NCBI RefSeq assembly: GCF_013402915.1
Contig: NC_050720.1
Span: forward strand, 1,116,001 to 1,180,000
DNA from: Zygotorulaspora mrakii
Taxonomy: Eukaryota > Ascomycota > Saccharomycetes > Saccharomycetales > Saccharomycetaceae
DNA: 64,000 nucleotides
Direction: 5' to 3'
The notes below the pieces were generated by a model, which had not been told where the DNA came from, ran no database searches, and worked only from the letters and a program-made list of their open reading frames with translations. The position numbers and the translations under genes were made by a program. Every line of letters starts with the position of its first letter. Position 1 is the stretch's first letter. This document shows positions 40,306 through 50,352 of this stretch, in pieces.

Positions 40306-41635
40306 CACAATATAAATCATCTGTATAAACAACACATTAAAACATGACTTGAAATTGTTATTTTTTTTTTTTTTCTTGCATCTCCCTTTTGTTGGCAACA
40401 GTTCGAGATATTAACTATTGCGATGAATATTTGAGGGAAGGAACAAAACGTGAATATAACTACTTACATTGTTAAAGCATAAAAACCTGTTTTGCAACTC
40501 GTTTCGAACCATTATTTGTTTCTGACTACTGAGGCTTGAATAAGGTGAACGGCTCCTTTCTAGAAGCCATTCAAACTTGGTATTTGTATTCTTCAATATT
40601 TTAACATTCATTAGAAAACGGAGGATAACAAAAAACAAGTTCGCAGCAAATGATTTATTGTATGGTGAATAATGGCCATCAAATAAGAGCTTTTTCGAGT
40701 AAGAGTTGTTCTTCAAGCTTAAAACAGGGTGACTCGCAATTCAATATTTGCTGTCGCGCCCATTCGGGCATGATCTATGAATCGTTTGTGAAGAAAGTGA
40801 TTTTAAATAGTGGTTCCCTATCAAAGTACTTTGTCAGGTGGACATTTATGTTATAACAACGATTATATTAAAGAAGGAGATATGTACGTCATCCTTTGAA
40901 GTTGCAAAAGAAGATGACACGGTATTGTGTCAGCATGCTTATCTGATTCTTCCGTTATTGACCGTTGCTTTCTTTTTACAAAAGACTTAGATGGTCTGGG
41001 GACAAATACTGGCAATTTTCTCTGCATTTATGCCTATTCAATTATACATTTTTGAATATCAAATAGAGCCACCAATGGGCATTTATTTCTGTTATTATTA
41101 TGATTTACGCCATTAGGATAGCAATTTTCTCCGATTCTCACGGGGTTATAGAACACAGCCGTCATCTCACCAACTTTTAATCCCACCAAATAAGTCACAC
41201 AGGTGTTGTATCCCCTCCCATGCCATAGACTCTTCCGCTGTCAGATTTCTGAATATCAAACGTCTGGCAATACATTGTCACTCAGCAACTCTCTAGAATC
41301 TACGGTTATTCTGTTAAGGCCTCATCTGACTTCATATATCCTGCTGTGTCCACGGAATGGTTCCATGCCTCGTTCTCTCAGGTGTCCCATTAGTATATCC
41401 CGCTTGCATCACAATATCATGCTGTGCTTCGACACTATCGCATTCCATGAGAAAGTATATGAAGAATCGGCATGTCCGAATTCCAATGTATAATGGTGTC
41501 CGTCTATGAAAATCGATGTCAGTGATACTAGGAATGGCGTACTTACTCAATACTAACCTCGGGTGGAGCATATAATATACCTTGTAACATCTGATGTAAC
41601 CCACACTGGCTCTGCTAGCATCCATAAAATAAGGT
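40306..41635. other. 1.3-kb gene-free region upstream of the tRNA gene
   Basis: This is the longest stretch without a gene in the window. It has a T14-like run at about 40361-40374 and scattered short open frames with no coding signal. A TACTAAC at 41551-41557 has no matching donor or exon. The region next to a tRNA gene is a usual Ty insertion zone, but I could not find LTR ends with a target duplication. Confidence 0.5.
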
Positions 41636-41707
41636 GCCTCCTTAGCTTAGTGGTAGAGCGTTGCACTTGTAATGCAAAGGTCGCTAGTTCAATTCTGGCA
41701 GGTGGCA
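41636..41707 (+). tRNA. tRNA-Thr (anticodon UGU)
   Basis: The 72-base sequence begins GCCTCCTTAGCTTAGTGGTA and ends in GGTGGCA, almost the same as the S. cerevisiae tT(UGU) gene. The acceptor stem pairs GCCTCCT with AGGTGGC except for the U-U at position 4, which S. cerevisiae also has. The anticodon loop is CTTGTAA flanked by TTGCA/TGCAA, so the anticodon is TGT. The A box (TAGCTTAGTGG) and B box (AGTTCAATTCT) are present. No intron. A T-run at 41710-41716 serves as the Pol III terminator. Confidence 0.97.
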
Positions 41708-42313
41708 TTGTTTTTTCAAATTTTTTAAATCGACACTGTGCCGAAATACTAAACAATGCACTCCCGTTTCCGCCGGTTACCATTGAAATTTATGGTAGCA
41801 GCACGTATATCCTATGGGCAGTCAGTAGCTGAGATTGCAGCTTGTTCTTGACTTTTCTGTCCTCTTTAGTTTCTTGTTTCTCTTCAGATTCCTTCTTGAG
41901 CTTGGCAGCTTCTCGCCTGGCTCGCTCGAAGATCGCGTTGGGCTCAGACTTTTCGAAAGCGGCTCTGCCTACGGGGCTTGTTTGGATGTCGCGAGCGATT
42001 CATCCAGGCAGAGCACGGTGTCGCAGTAGGCTCGCAAGCAGCCCGAGAGGCTGTTTTTTTTACCACGAAGCGAGAAAGTGAAAAATTGCAAGATAAAGAT
42101 AGGAAAGTGCAATGAACGATGGATTCAATGTGTGAAATTTCTGAGAACAGTACGAAAACCAAACAACTGGACATTCATTTGTTCTAACTTGTAGACATCT
42201 GAAGCAGTTTGTTAGGTGTTTGTGTTTGGTGCAACTAAAGGGACGAAAAGAAGGAAAGATTATAGTCGGTTTTCAATACTTGTAACAGTCAGCATCATTG
42301 TGGAGCTGCAAAA
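41708..42313. other. intergenic between tRNA-Thr and UTP22
   Basis: Besides the coding-like minus-strand segment, this region contains the UTP22 promoter, with TGAAAAATTG (42079-42088) resembling an RRPE box. No other gene was seen. Confidence 0.45.
41790..41999 (-). pseudogene. coding-like segment without a start codon, possible exon or remnant
   Basis: On the minus strand, 69 sense codons run from just after a TGA (42002-42000) to a TAA (41792-41790). The peptide has real-protein character: DIQTSPVGRAAFEKSEPNAI, then FERARREAAKLKKESEEKQE, then TKEDRKVKNKLQSQL. It is GC-rich against its flanks and has no ATG. An ATG at 42003 lies one frame away (MNRS...), so a single-base change would join them. 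I recognise no family. No TACTAAC or standard donor was found upstream on that strand. It may be a decayed gene, a sequence error or chance. Confidence 0.3.
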
Positions 42314-45300
42314 ATGTCAAGTCTAAAGAGGAGAGCATCAGAAGTAAGTCATATTGAGGCTGATGAACCAGTAGCGAAGAAGAGTGCGGAGTCAGCCGTT
42401 GAACGGGAAGACGAGAAGCTTCAAGCGTCCCGCGGCGATGAGGAAGAAGAGAAGGAAGAAGAGAAGGAAGAAGAGAAGGACGAAGAGGAAGACGAAGAAG
42501 AGGACGAGGGTGAGAGTGTGGATGAGGAGTCCAACGGAGCTGATATTAATAAAGCAAACTCTGGCAGTACCGCAGCACACGATATACACATTGTGAGAGA
42601 GACAGCTGAGCTTTTCAAATCCAACATCTTCAAATTACAGATCGATGAGTTACTGCAGCAGGTTAAGTTAAAAGACTCCCACATACTAAAGGTGGAAAAG
42701 TTTTTGCATATGCTACACGACATGATAAATGAGGTGCCCGATTGGGAGGAGATGACAATTGCAGAGGCCGATAGTTTTTTTAAAAACAAAGTTGTCACCA
42801 TCCCTTACGTTGATCCCAAACCAGATTCCAATGCAACGAACTACAAAGTTAGCTATAAGAGGCCTTCTATTTCATTAATAGGATCATTCGCGTTGAAAGC
42901 CGGGATCTACGAACCTACTGGGTCAACTATTGACGTTTTGTTGTCAATGCCACAAGAATTGTTTGAAAGAAAAGATTTTTTGAACTTCAGATGCCTACAC
43001 AAAAGAAGTGTGTACGTGGCATACTTGACTCATCATTTATCAATTCTCATCAAGAAGCAAAAGCTTGATAATTTCCTCAAGCTGGAATACTCATATTTTA
43101 ATAACGATAAACTACAGCCGATTCTGAGACTTTATTGCAAACAGTCATCCTCCGATACTGTGAATTCCGAATATAATTTTTACAAGACCAAGTTTTCTAT
43201 CAATTTAATATTTGGGTTCCCATATAAGTGCTTTGATGCAAAAAAATTACTGCCAAATAGGAATTGTATTAGAATTGCACAAGAGGATCAAAGTGTTGTT
43301 TTGCCGGCCACTCCGCTATACAATTTTTCGGTGTTATCATCAACAACCTACGATAATTATTTGAAGTATCTTTACAAGACAAAGAAGCAGACAGAATCAT
43401 TTAAGGAGGCCACAATTCTTGGTAGATTATGGTTAAAACAACGCGGGTTCTCTTCAAAAATCTCACATTGTGGTTCATTAGGCGGATTCGGCACGTTTGA
43501 ATTCGGAATTTTAATGGCAAGTTTACTAAATGGTGGTGGTGTAAATGGAAACAAAATTTTACTGCACGGTTTCTCCTCATATCAATTATTCAAAGGTATC
43601 ATAAAATATTTGGCAACTATTGATCTTTGTACGGAAGGTCACTTGCAATTTCATTCCGATTCAGTAACACCTTCAAAATATGTTGAAGAGGGTTTCGACA
43701 CACCAACTATTTTCGATAAAACAACAAAAGTAAACATTTTAAGCAAAATGTCAACATCTTCTTACCAAATGCTTAAAATGTATGCTCGAGAAACGCTTGT
43801 AATGCTTGACAATGTTGTTCAAGACCAATTTTCCAATGTATTCCTGAAAAATATTAACAAGGTGGATAATATAAAGTATGACCTTTGTTATGATCTGCTC
43901 TTGCCCACAACCAACAAAACCAATGCGGATGATTTACTGAACCTAGAATTTGGCCCTACGGAGAGGATTAAATTCATCACAATGGAAAACTTCCTCGTTA
44001 ATAAAGTCACCAACGTTGTGAAATATGCACTAGATGATAGAATCAAGCATTTAGAAGTTGAACTAGTTGGACAAAAAAACAGTTTTCCAATAACCAAGAG
44101 AAAAGTTTATCCTAATAATGGATCGCATTTGAATCTAGATTCGATAAAAATAAAATTACTCGTCAATTCAGCCGAGTGTGAAAAACTAGTGACGAGAGGC
44201 CCAATACATCTAGAAGAGCCTACCGCGGAAGCTAATGAATTCAAAAATTTTTGGGGTAAGAAGTCCTCTCTTCGTCGTTTCAAAGACGGCTCCATTACAC
44301 ATTGCTGTATATGGACAGCATCATATTCAGAACCAATAGTTTCATCTGTTTTAGATTATGCTCTTAAAAGGCATATAAGCGAAGGATTATGCATTAAAAA
44401 TGATAGCACAAAATACTTTCAAGAGTTGCTTCCCTTGCCAAACTTAGCAGCTAGCACAAGAATGTCAGTTTTGAACTTAAACAGCTTTCACACTGTGAAA
44501 AAGTCTTTTGATGATCTTTACAGCATCGTATTCGCCATGAAACTTCCTTTATCGGTTAAATCTATATTGCCAGTTGGTTCTGCATTTAGATATACATCAG
44601 TATGCCAACCGGTACCATTTGCATATTCAGATCCAGACTTTTTTCAGGACGTCATTTTAGAGTTTGAAACCTCACCAAAATGGCCAGATGAAATAACCTC
44701 TTTAGAGAAAGCAAAAGCAGCATTCCTCTTAAAAATTCACGATGATATAGCAGAAAAACATGAGGAGAAATACAAATCTTTCTTCACAAGAGATGAGTCT
44801 ATCCCTTATAACATGGAGATAATGGTGTTAAACATTTTAACCCCTGAAGGCTATGGTTTCAAATTCAGAGTACTCAGCGAGCGCGATGAAATACTCTATT
44901 TAAGGGCAATTTCGAATGCAAGAGAGGAATTAAAACCAGAGCTGGAATCCACTTTCCTAAAATTTACTGCGAAGTATCTGGCTTCAGTAAGACATACCAG
45001 AACAATTGAAAATATTTCGCACTCTTACCAGTTCTTCCCTCCTGTCGTGAGATTATTCAAGAAGTGGTTAGATGCTCATTTACTTTTAGGTCATTTAAGT
45101 GACGAGTTCGTCGAGTTACTCGCCATCAAACCATTCGTGGACCATGCCCCTTACAACATACCTGGATCGGTAGAGAACGGCTTCTTGAAAGTTTTGCAAT
45201 TCATTAGTAATTGGAACTGGAAAGAGGAGCCATTGATACTGGATCTCATCAAGCCTGAAGAGGAACTGACCTCGGGGCTCGATACAGCAAGCTCTGAACT

Positions 45301-46015
45301 CGACAGCAGAACAATGAAAAAACTTTCCGAAAAACTTACCTTATCCCAGTACAAAGGTATACAGACAAACTTCAGCAATTTGAGAAATGGTGATCCAAAC
45401 GGCTTACATCTGCAGTTTTTCGTTGCGTCCAAAAACGATCCAAGCGGAATCCTGTATACGAGTGGAATTCTTCTACCGATCGCCACGAGATTAACGGCGT
45501 TGGCAAAAGTTGCAATGAATCTATTGGGAATCCATGGTGTAAACAAACAAACTATCAATCTACTATTCACTCCAGCATTGAAAGATTATGATTTTGTCGT
45601 ACAACTGAAAACACCTTTGCCATTAAAAGTGCCATCAGGAATCTTAGAATTAGCTGAATTCAAGAATTTGGCAAACAATCAGTTAGCAAAAAGCTTTCCT
45701 TCTGATTTGGCTAAACTAAGTGATAAAATGGATCCTACATTCCAATTAGTAAAATATTTGAATATGAAATATCACAACAGTATGATTTTCTTTAGCCACA
45801 GATATGTGGCTGTAAACGGCGGGGATAAAGGTGACAGAAATGTGGTGACTGGACTAATAAAACCACTTTTCAAGAAACCAAGCAAGTTTAGGGTGAACAT
45901 CGATTGTAATATTGAGCCATTAGATGATCAAATTGTCCAATTGAACAAACAGGCGATTTTCCATGAAATTGCCTCTTTTAGCAATGATTTAGTCATCGAA
46001 TTCGAAACGGATTAG
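42314..46015 (+). CDS. UTP22: Utp22, U3 processome / Nrap-family protein (1233 aa)
   Basis: Component of the SSU processome and the UTP-C subcomplex with Rrp7, needed for 18S rRNA maturation. ATG 42314. The first 85 residues are strongly acidic with an imperfect EEEKEEEKEEEKDEEEDEEE-type tract coded around 42440-42515. The body shows continuous Nrap/NOL6 similarity: paired nucleotidyltransferase-like and OAP-like domains, for example SLIGSFALKAGIYEPTGSTI near residue 190 and KKSSLRRFKDGSITHCC near 650. Length is nearly equal to S. cerevisiae Utp22 (1237 aa). It follows NNF2 as in YGR089W/YGR090W. Confidence 0.95.
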   Translation: MSSLKRRASEVSHIEADEPVAKKSAESAVEREDEKLQASRGDEEEEKEEEKEEEKDEEEDEEEDEGESVDEESNGADINKANSGSTAAHDIHIVRETAELFKSNIFKLQIDELLQQVKLKDSHILKVEKFLHMLHDMINEVPDWEEMTIAEADSFFKNKVVTIPYVDPKPDSNATNYKVSYKRPSISLIGSFALKAGIYEPTGSTIDVLLSMPQELFERKDFLNFRCLHKRSVYVAYLTHHLSILIKKQKLDNFLKLEYSYFNNDKLQPILRLYCKQSSSDTVNSEYNFYKTKFSINLIFGFPYKCFDAKKLLPNRNCIRIAQEDQSVVLPATPLYNFSVLSSTTYDNYLKYLYKTKKQTESFKEATILGRLWLKQRGFSSKISHCGSLGGFGTFEFGILMASLLNGGGVNGNKILLHGFSSYQLFKGIIKYLATIDLCTEGHLQFHSDSVTPSKYVEEGFDTPTIFDKTTKVNILSKMSTSSYQMLKMYARETLVMLDNVVQDQFSNVFLKNINKVDNIKYDLCYDLLLPTTNKTNADDLLNLEFGPTERIKFITMENFLVNKVTNVVKYALDDRIKHLEVELVGQKNSFPITKRKVYPNNGSHLNLDSIKIKLLVNSAECEKLVTRGPIHLEEPTAEANEFKNFWGKKSSLRRFKDGSITHCCIWTASYSEPIVSSVLDYALKRHISEGLCIKNDSTKYFQELLPLPNLAASTRMSVLNLNSFHTVKKSFDDLYSIVFAMKLPLSVKSILPVGSAFRYTSVCQPVPFAYSDPDFFQDVILEFETSPKWPDEITSLEKAKAAFLLKIHDDIAEKHEEKYKSFFTRDESIPYNMEIMVLNILTPEGYGFKFRVLSERDEILYLRAISNAREELKPELESTFLKFTAKYLASVRHTRTIENISHSYQFFPPVVRLFKKWLDAHLLLGHLSDEFVELLAIKPFVDHAPYNIPGSVENGFLKVLQFISNWNWKEEPLILDLIKPEEELTSGLDTASSELDSRTMKKLSEKLTLSQYKGIQTNFSNLRNGDPNGLHLQFFVASKNDPSGILYTSGILLPIATRLTALAKVAMNLLGIHGVNKQTINLLFTPALKDYDFVVQLKTPLPLKVPSGILELAEFKNLANNQLAKSFPSDLAKLSDKMDPTFQLVKYLNMKYHNSMIFFSHRYVAVNGGDKGDRNVVTGLIKPLFKKPSKFRVNIDCNIEPLDDQIVQLNKQAIFHEIASFSNDLVIEFETD

Positions 46016-46291
46016 TAGCCTTTAAAATCTGAGCATACAATTAAAAAAGAATAATGGCAATATCAATTTTTAAATAACCTTTATATATAGCTAAACTTGT
46101 AGTTCAACAAAATGTAAGTCATATTTGTGACAGATATTACTGTCATCATAGACGGGTTAGACTAAGGACTGAATTAAAAGTAATAAACGGAAGTGTTAAT
46201 GCATACGAGCAAGTCTAGCACGCACTTGTAGCTGCCAACTGTTAATGAGCAGCTCCTGCCTATCGCCTGTTATAAAAAAAGAGCTCGAAAG

Positions 46292-47191
46292 ATGGATAAC
46301 AATAGGAATGATGATGGGAGCTCCATTGAAAGGGATAGAGTGTACCAACTGCGAAGAAAGAACTTCCAAAAGAGATTGGTGACGAATCTGTCATCTTTAG
46401 GGTATATTGTTATTGTACTGGAGTACCTTAAATATGGATGTACCATATGGACATTGCTGATAAGAGTTCTTGTTCAGATGATGCTTGCAGCGCCGTTTCC
46501 CAACGAATTACATATACGGAGGCTGGCGAGCAGAAACGAGATACAAACTTCAAGCTATTTTCTGTCAATGGGTATACCGAATGGTAGAATCAATGCAGCA
46601 CCCAGAGAATCAATACCTGGTGGATTCCCATCAATTCCAATAGAAGAAGAACCTTTGAATGATGAGCTTCAAATTCAAAAAGATCTAGAGGACATAAAGA
46701 AGAAGATAAGAAAAACAATATTCCATGGCTCCCTTACATTGAACATCATTTACATAATTACTTCTATTCTCTTTCCTGTGGACTTTATAGCAAAGTTAAA
46801 CGGAAAGCAGCTGGATGATGATGGTCTTGTTGATACGCCTTCACCATTCAATAATGCTAATGGTCTAATAGATGGTCAGCGAAAGGGAGGTTTTTTGATG
46901 CAAATGCTTGGGGAATTTCTTCCACAGAGTAATTTCAAAGGTAATTTAGGTATAATTTTATTTCAGTTTGGTATTTTATTTTGCCAATTTGGCCTATTCG
47001 TTTTGACATGTGTCAATCTTGCGGATCTGGGATTTGAGGAGACTTTACCTGAGGACATAGTTGATGCATCCAAATATAGTGATGGCTACGATGGAAAAGT
47101 GTTCGTCATGCAAATGGATCCAGTGGAAGCCATTAACCAAGTTTACCCGCAAACCAACATGACACCGTCAACAGGTTCTGATATGGTTTGA
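46292..47191 (+). CDS. predicted multi-pass membrane protein, YPR109W homologue (299 aa)
   Basis: Function unknown. ATG 46292. The polar N-terminus contains a basic QLRRKNFQKR patch. Hydrophobic segments lie at about residues 29-67, 145-168 and 218-247. The identification rests mainly on position: it is convergent with RPC40, as YPR109W (294 aa) is with YPR110C in S. cerevisiae, and size agrees. It may belong to the fungal DUF1746 family, which I cannot confirm by eye. Confidence 0.7.
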   Translation: MDNNRNDDGSSIERDRVYQLRRKNFQKRLVTNLSSLGYIVIVLEYLKYGCTIWTLLIRVLVQMMLAAPFPNELHIRRLASRNEIQTSSYFLSMGIPNGRINAAPRESIPGGFPSIPIEEEPLNDELQIQKDLEDIKKKIRKTIFHGSLTLNIIYIITSILFPVDFIAKLNGKQLDDDGLVDTPSPFNNANGLIDGQRKGGFLMQMLGEFLPQSNFKGNLGIILFQFGILFCQFGLFVLTCVNLADLGFEETLPEDIVDASKYSDGYDGKVFVMQMDPVEAINQVYPQTNMTPSTGSDMV

Positions 47192-47337
47192 ACAGAAACA
47201 TAATGATTCATGATTAATGATTTTCTCGTAACCAAATGAGAAAATTGTGCATTGTTAAGTGTATCCAGCATACACATAGGACCTCTCTTCATCTTTATAT
47301 AGATGATCTTATAAAATATATATGTATATGCTTATGA

Positions 47338-48345
47338 CTATTGAGTGATTGGGCAATTTCTCAAATAATCCGCCTTGTTCTTCAAAATTCTTACTGACTT
47401 GAAAAAGATCTCTTCAGGACTCATGGCTCCTGTACTTTCAACATTGAAAATGAAATGATCTCTAACTCTACCCAGTTTAACTTTATCCGAAAAGTCGTCG
47501 TATCTCAAAACTTCTCTTGATACAGTATCCTTTCTTGCATCCTTGACATGAGCTTCTTCACTTTTTTCATCAATGCCAATGACACCTTTTGGGAAACATT
47601 TTTGGAATCTTCTAGCAGATTCACCCCTTATCGGTTTCAAAATGTTGATATGAGGTAATAGTCTGTACGATGCCGTGGCTACGGGAGAGAACTTGGAATG
47701 GTCACCACCAATTCCAAGTATACAATGGGCCCTTAGAGAGATCTCCTGGCCTGGCCTCAATTTAGCCAGTAAAATATCTGGATCCGTAGGAATCACAGGA
47801 CATTTTGCGAAAGCTTCAATCTGTCTACCCTGTGGTTCAAACTTCAAATCACGAGCGTAAATACTGGAATTTCTGTAAAGTATTTTCGGATCTGTGCAAT
47901 CCTTTGGCGCATCCGGGTTTCTTGTACATTTGACATTCAAAGTTAAAACTATAGTATTTTCATCGGTGAATTTTTCATCCTCTGGCAGTGTGGAATCAAC
48001 CCAACTTAGCATATCTGGGTCGATTTTCAAAGGAACCAATCCAATTCTGTGGGACAAAACTTCATCCTGAATGACAGACGTATTATTCAGAATGTAGATG
48101 TACTCTGCCGCAACTGATGGGACCTCGGATATCATGATTCTGCGAAATGCATTTGCAATCGAAGTATCAATATGGACCAAATCAAAATTGGTTTCTCTCT
48201 CGCTCATAGAATTTATTTGTACGTCAAAAGTTTTCCTGAAATCTTCGACATCCCATGCTCCTTTACCATCCTTAGAGAATCCTGGAAAATCGTTGGAAGT
48301 CGTATTCGTCACTCGATTGTACTCGATACCAACAATATTGGACAT
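47338..48345 (-). CDS. RPC40: RNA polymerase I/III shared subunit AC40 (335 aa)
   Basis: Alpha-like subunit that pairs with AC19 in assembly of RNA polymerases I and III. The start is ATG 48345 (MSNIVGIEYNRV), giving 335 aa, the exact S. cerevisiae length; the upstream GTG 48387 is rejected. The alpha-type dimerisation region is visible: HIDTSIANAFRRIMISEVPS followed by VLSHRIGLVPLKID. The promoter carries a tandem PAC-type array and an RRPE box. It is divergent from PRP31, combining YPR110C with YGR091W. Confidence 0.97.
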   Translation of the reverse strand: MSNIVGIEYNRVTNTTSNDFPGFSKDGKGAWDVEDFRKTFDVQINSMSERETNFDLVHIDTSIANAFRRIMISEVPSVAAEYIYILNNTSVIQDEVLSHRIGLVPLKIDPDMLSWVDSTLPEDEKFTDENTIVLTLNVKCTRNPDAPKDCTDPKILYRNSSIYARDLKFEPQGRQIEAFAKCPVIPTDPDILLAKLRPGQEISLRAHCILGIGGDHSKFSPVATASYRLLPHINILKPIRGESARRFQKCFPKGVIGIDEKSEEAHVKDARKDTVSREVLRYDDFSDKVKLGRVRDHFIFNVESTGAMSPEEIFFKSVRILKNKADYLRNCPITQ

Positions 48346-48408
48346 GACTAGATTTATAATGCAAGGGATCTTCACAATTCCAGACACTTTCGATTTGAAA
48401 CCACTTAT

Positions 48409-48467
48409 CTCATCTCATCTCATCTCATCTCATTCTATGCTGTTTTTCAAATAATGAAAAATTTTCG
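48409..48467. promoter_or_regulatory. tandem PAC motif array plus RRPE upstream of RPC40
   Basis: Five CTCAT units (48409-48433) read on the minus strand as overlapping GATGAG, the core of the PAC element. The array lies 64-88 bases before the RPC40 ATG. A perfect RRPE (TGAAAAATTTTC) follows at 48455-48466. PAC and RRPE drive ribosome-biogenesis and Pol I/III subunit genes, and PAC is bound by Tod6/Dot6 (established for S. cerevisiae). Confidence 0.7.
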
Positions 48468-48601
48468 ATATTGTAAGGAATAAAGAGAAGTGCTTTGGTA
48501 CGGATCTGAAAAAGAATGCTGATGGCAGACCACAGTACCAACATTAGTGAGGTTATAGCTGCAGCATTTATATATCTAGAGCTTATCATATACTACCAAC
48601 G

Positions 48602-50020
48602 ATGTCCGAGGAAGATGATAACTTTTGGGATGATCTAGATCTCGATTTGGCCAGCAGCAAGGGAGAGGATTTTCAAGAAGACGAAGAAAAAGACGAAGAA
48701 CAGAATCTGATACACGATAATGAGGAATTTCGTGTGATAAGCAGTAATAGCACCTTTCTATTGGGAAATTTTTTGACAGATTACCAATTAACCTCTTTAT
48801 CGGATGTAGAAACTCAAAACCCCAATGATATCAGCCGAATACCGCAGTTCGAATCGGAAATTTTAAGGTTGCTCTCTCAGAAGACTGATGAACTATCACC
48901 ATTATTATCACAATTGAATGAACTCTCAGTATATGCACAGCGCGAGGTAACTGTGTTACATAGTTACATGAAACTACTTTACAAGGACAAATTTCTGGAA
49001 CTGGAAGATCTAATACCATCACCGTTGCCATACGCGAATGTGGTCTGCATACTTGAAGAACAAGAGGGCGGTGCCCATCTAAATTTGGCATCAGCTTTAG
49101 AAAATGAAGCAGGACTAGGCAAAGAGCAGATACTGGTCTTAATGATGTCGACGAAAACTTCGTTCAAACAAGATGTACGGATACAAATGGAACGCAGGTC
49201 ATTTCTATTTGAGGCAAGAGCACTGATTCAGGCACTTCTGAGAATTCAAGACCGCATTAATGATTTTGTGACCTTGAGAGTTCCCCTGGCTGCGCCCAAT
49301 GTTTGTGCATTGGTGAGCCCCAATATCGCATCTCTCCTAATATCTCATGTGGGTGGCATCCAGGAATTGAGCCAGATCCCAAGCTGCAATTTAGCTTCCA
49401 TAGGGAAGAACAAACATTTATCGCACGAGTTTCACACGAACATCGCAGGAGTGAGACAAGAGGGTTTTATATACCGATGCCCGTTAATACAACAGCAGCC
49501 AATGCAATATCACAAACAAATGCTGCGAATGGTTTGCGCAAAAGTGTCACTTGCTGCAAGAGTAGATGCTGGCATGCAAAATGACACTAAAGATGATTCA
49601 TTTGGTAATAAGTGGGCACAAGAAATATCAGAAAAAATACAAAAGCTTCAAGATACCACAGCTATCCGAAATGTAAAACCTCTTCCAATACCAGAAGATG
49701 CTCCCAAGAAGAAGAGGGCAGGAAGGAGATTCAGAAAATACAAACAACAATTTCAGCTGTCGCAATTAAGACAGCTACAAAACAGGGTCGAATTTGGAAA
49801 ACAGGAACAAACGATCACCAATTCCTTCGGAGAAGAGATTGGTCTAGGTATGACCAAGGCGGGATTTTATGCAATCAGCGGATCTTCAGCCGGTGGAACC
49901 GGCGTCACAAAAGGAAATACCAATAACTCTGCTAAATATTCAAAGGCAATGAAAAAACGAATCGAAGAAGCTAACGAGCAGTCCAACGACTACCTCATAT
50001 CGCTGGAAGATCGTATTTGA
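48602..50020 (+). CDS. PRP31: splicing factor Prp31 (472 aa)
   Basis: U4/U6.U5 tri-snRNP protein that stabilises U4 snRNA with Snu13. ATG 48602. The acidic N-terminus (MSEEDDNFWDDLDLDLAS) is typical. A helical NOSIC/Nop region spans about 85-345, with the RNP-binding Nop motif ALVSPNIASLLISHVGGI near residues 236-254. The C-terminus is basic (KKKRAGRRFRKYKQQF) and ends in a conserved GLGMTKAGFYAISGSS-type segment. Length compares with 494 aa in S. cerevisiae. PRP31-DBF2-DRN1 order equals YGR091W-YGR093W. Confidence 0.95.
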   Translation: MSEEDDNFWDDLDLDLASSKGEDFQEDEEKDEEQNLIHDNEEFRVISSNSTFLLGNFLTDYQLTSLSDVETQNPNDISRIPQFESEILRLLSQKTDELSPLLSQLNELSVYAQREVTVLHSYMKLLYKDKFLELEDLIPSPLPYANVVCILEEQEGGAHLNLASALENEAGLGKEQILVLMMSTKTSFKQDVRIQMERRSFLFEARALIQALLRIQDRINDFVTLRVPLAAPNVCALVSPNIASLLISHVGGIQELSQIPSCNLASIGKNKHLSHEFHTNIAGVRQEGFIYRCPLIQQQPMQYHKQMLRMVCAKVSLAARVDAGMQNDTKDDSFGNKWAQEISEKIQKLQDTTAIRNVKPLPIPEDAPKKKRAGRRFRKYKQQFQLSQLRQLQNRVEFGKQEQTITNSFGEEIGLGMTKAGFYAISGSSAGGTGVTKGNTNNSAKYSKAMKKRIEEANEQSNDYLISLEDRI

Positions 50021-50352
50021 AGAAGTGTACGAACAAATACAATGAAGGCTTCAAAAATTTCGTATTCACGACTCTATAGAAGTAGATACAGTTGTTGAAC
50101 TCTTTGTGACAATAAAGATCGGTATTATGCTTCCAGACACCACATACTTAACTGGATCATTTTCCTTATACGGTAATTAAATAAATAGAAAACAATTAGA
50201 AACACGGAATGTAAAAAAATATGAATCTAAATATTGAACATACAACACCAAATCTCTGACAATTCAATTGCTAGATTTTGTGAGAAGTGCTGGCTCTTGA
50301 GACTTGCGATCTTACGAAAAGCAGCTGGTGTTAGAATAAAGTAGGCTCTGCC
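50021..50352. other. intergenic PRP31/DBF2
   Basis: AT-rich spacer of 332 bases between two genes in the same direction. No gene, repeat or clear regulatory motif was recognised. Confidence 0.5.

Noticed and set aside
41551..41557. Plus-strand TACTAAC branch-point sequence
   Set aside because: No donor of yeast type and no coding exons flank it.
41204..41590. Possible solo LTR beginning TGTTG upstream of the tRNA
   Set aside because: No matching terminal sequence or 5-bp target duplication was found.
45320..45345. TTTCCGAAAAA resembling centromere element CDEIII
   Set aside because: It lies inside UTP22 coding sequence, without CDEI or an AT-rich CDEII.
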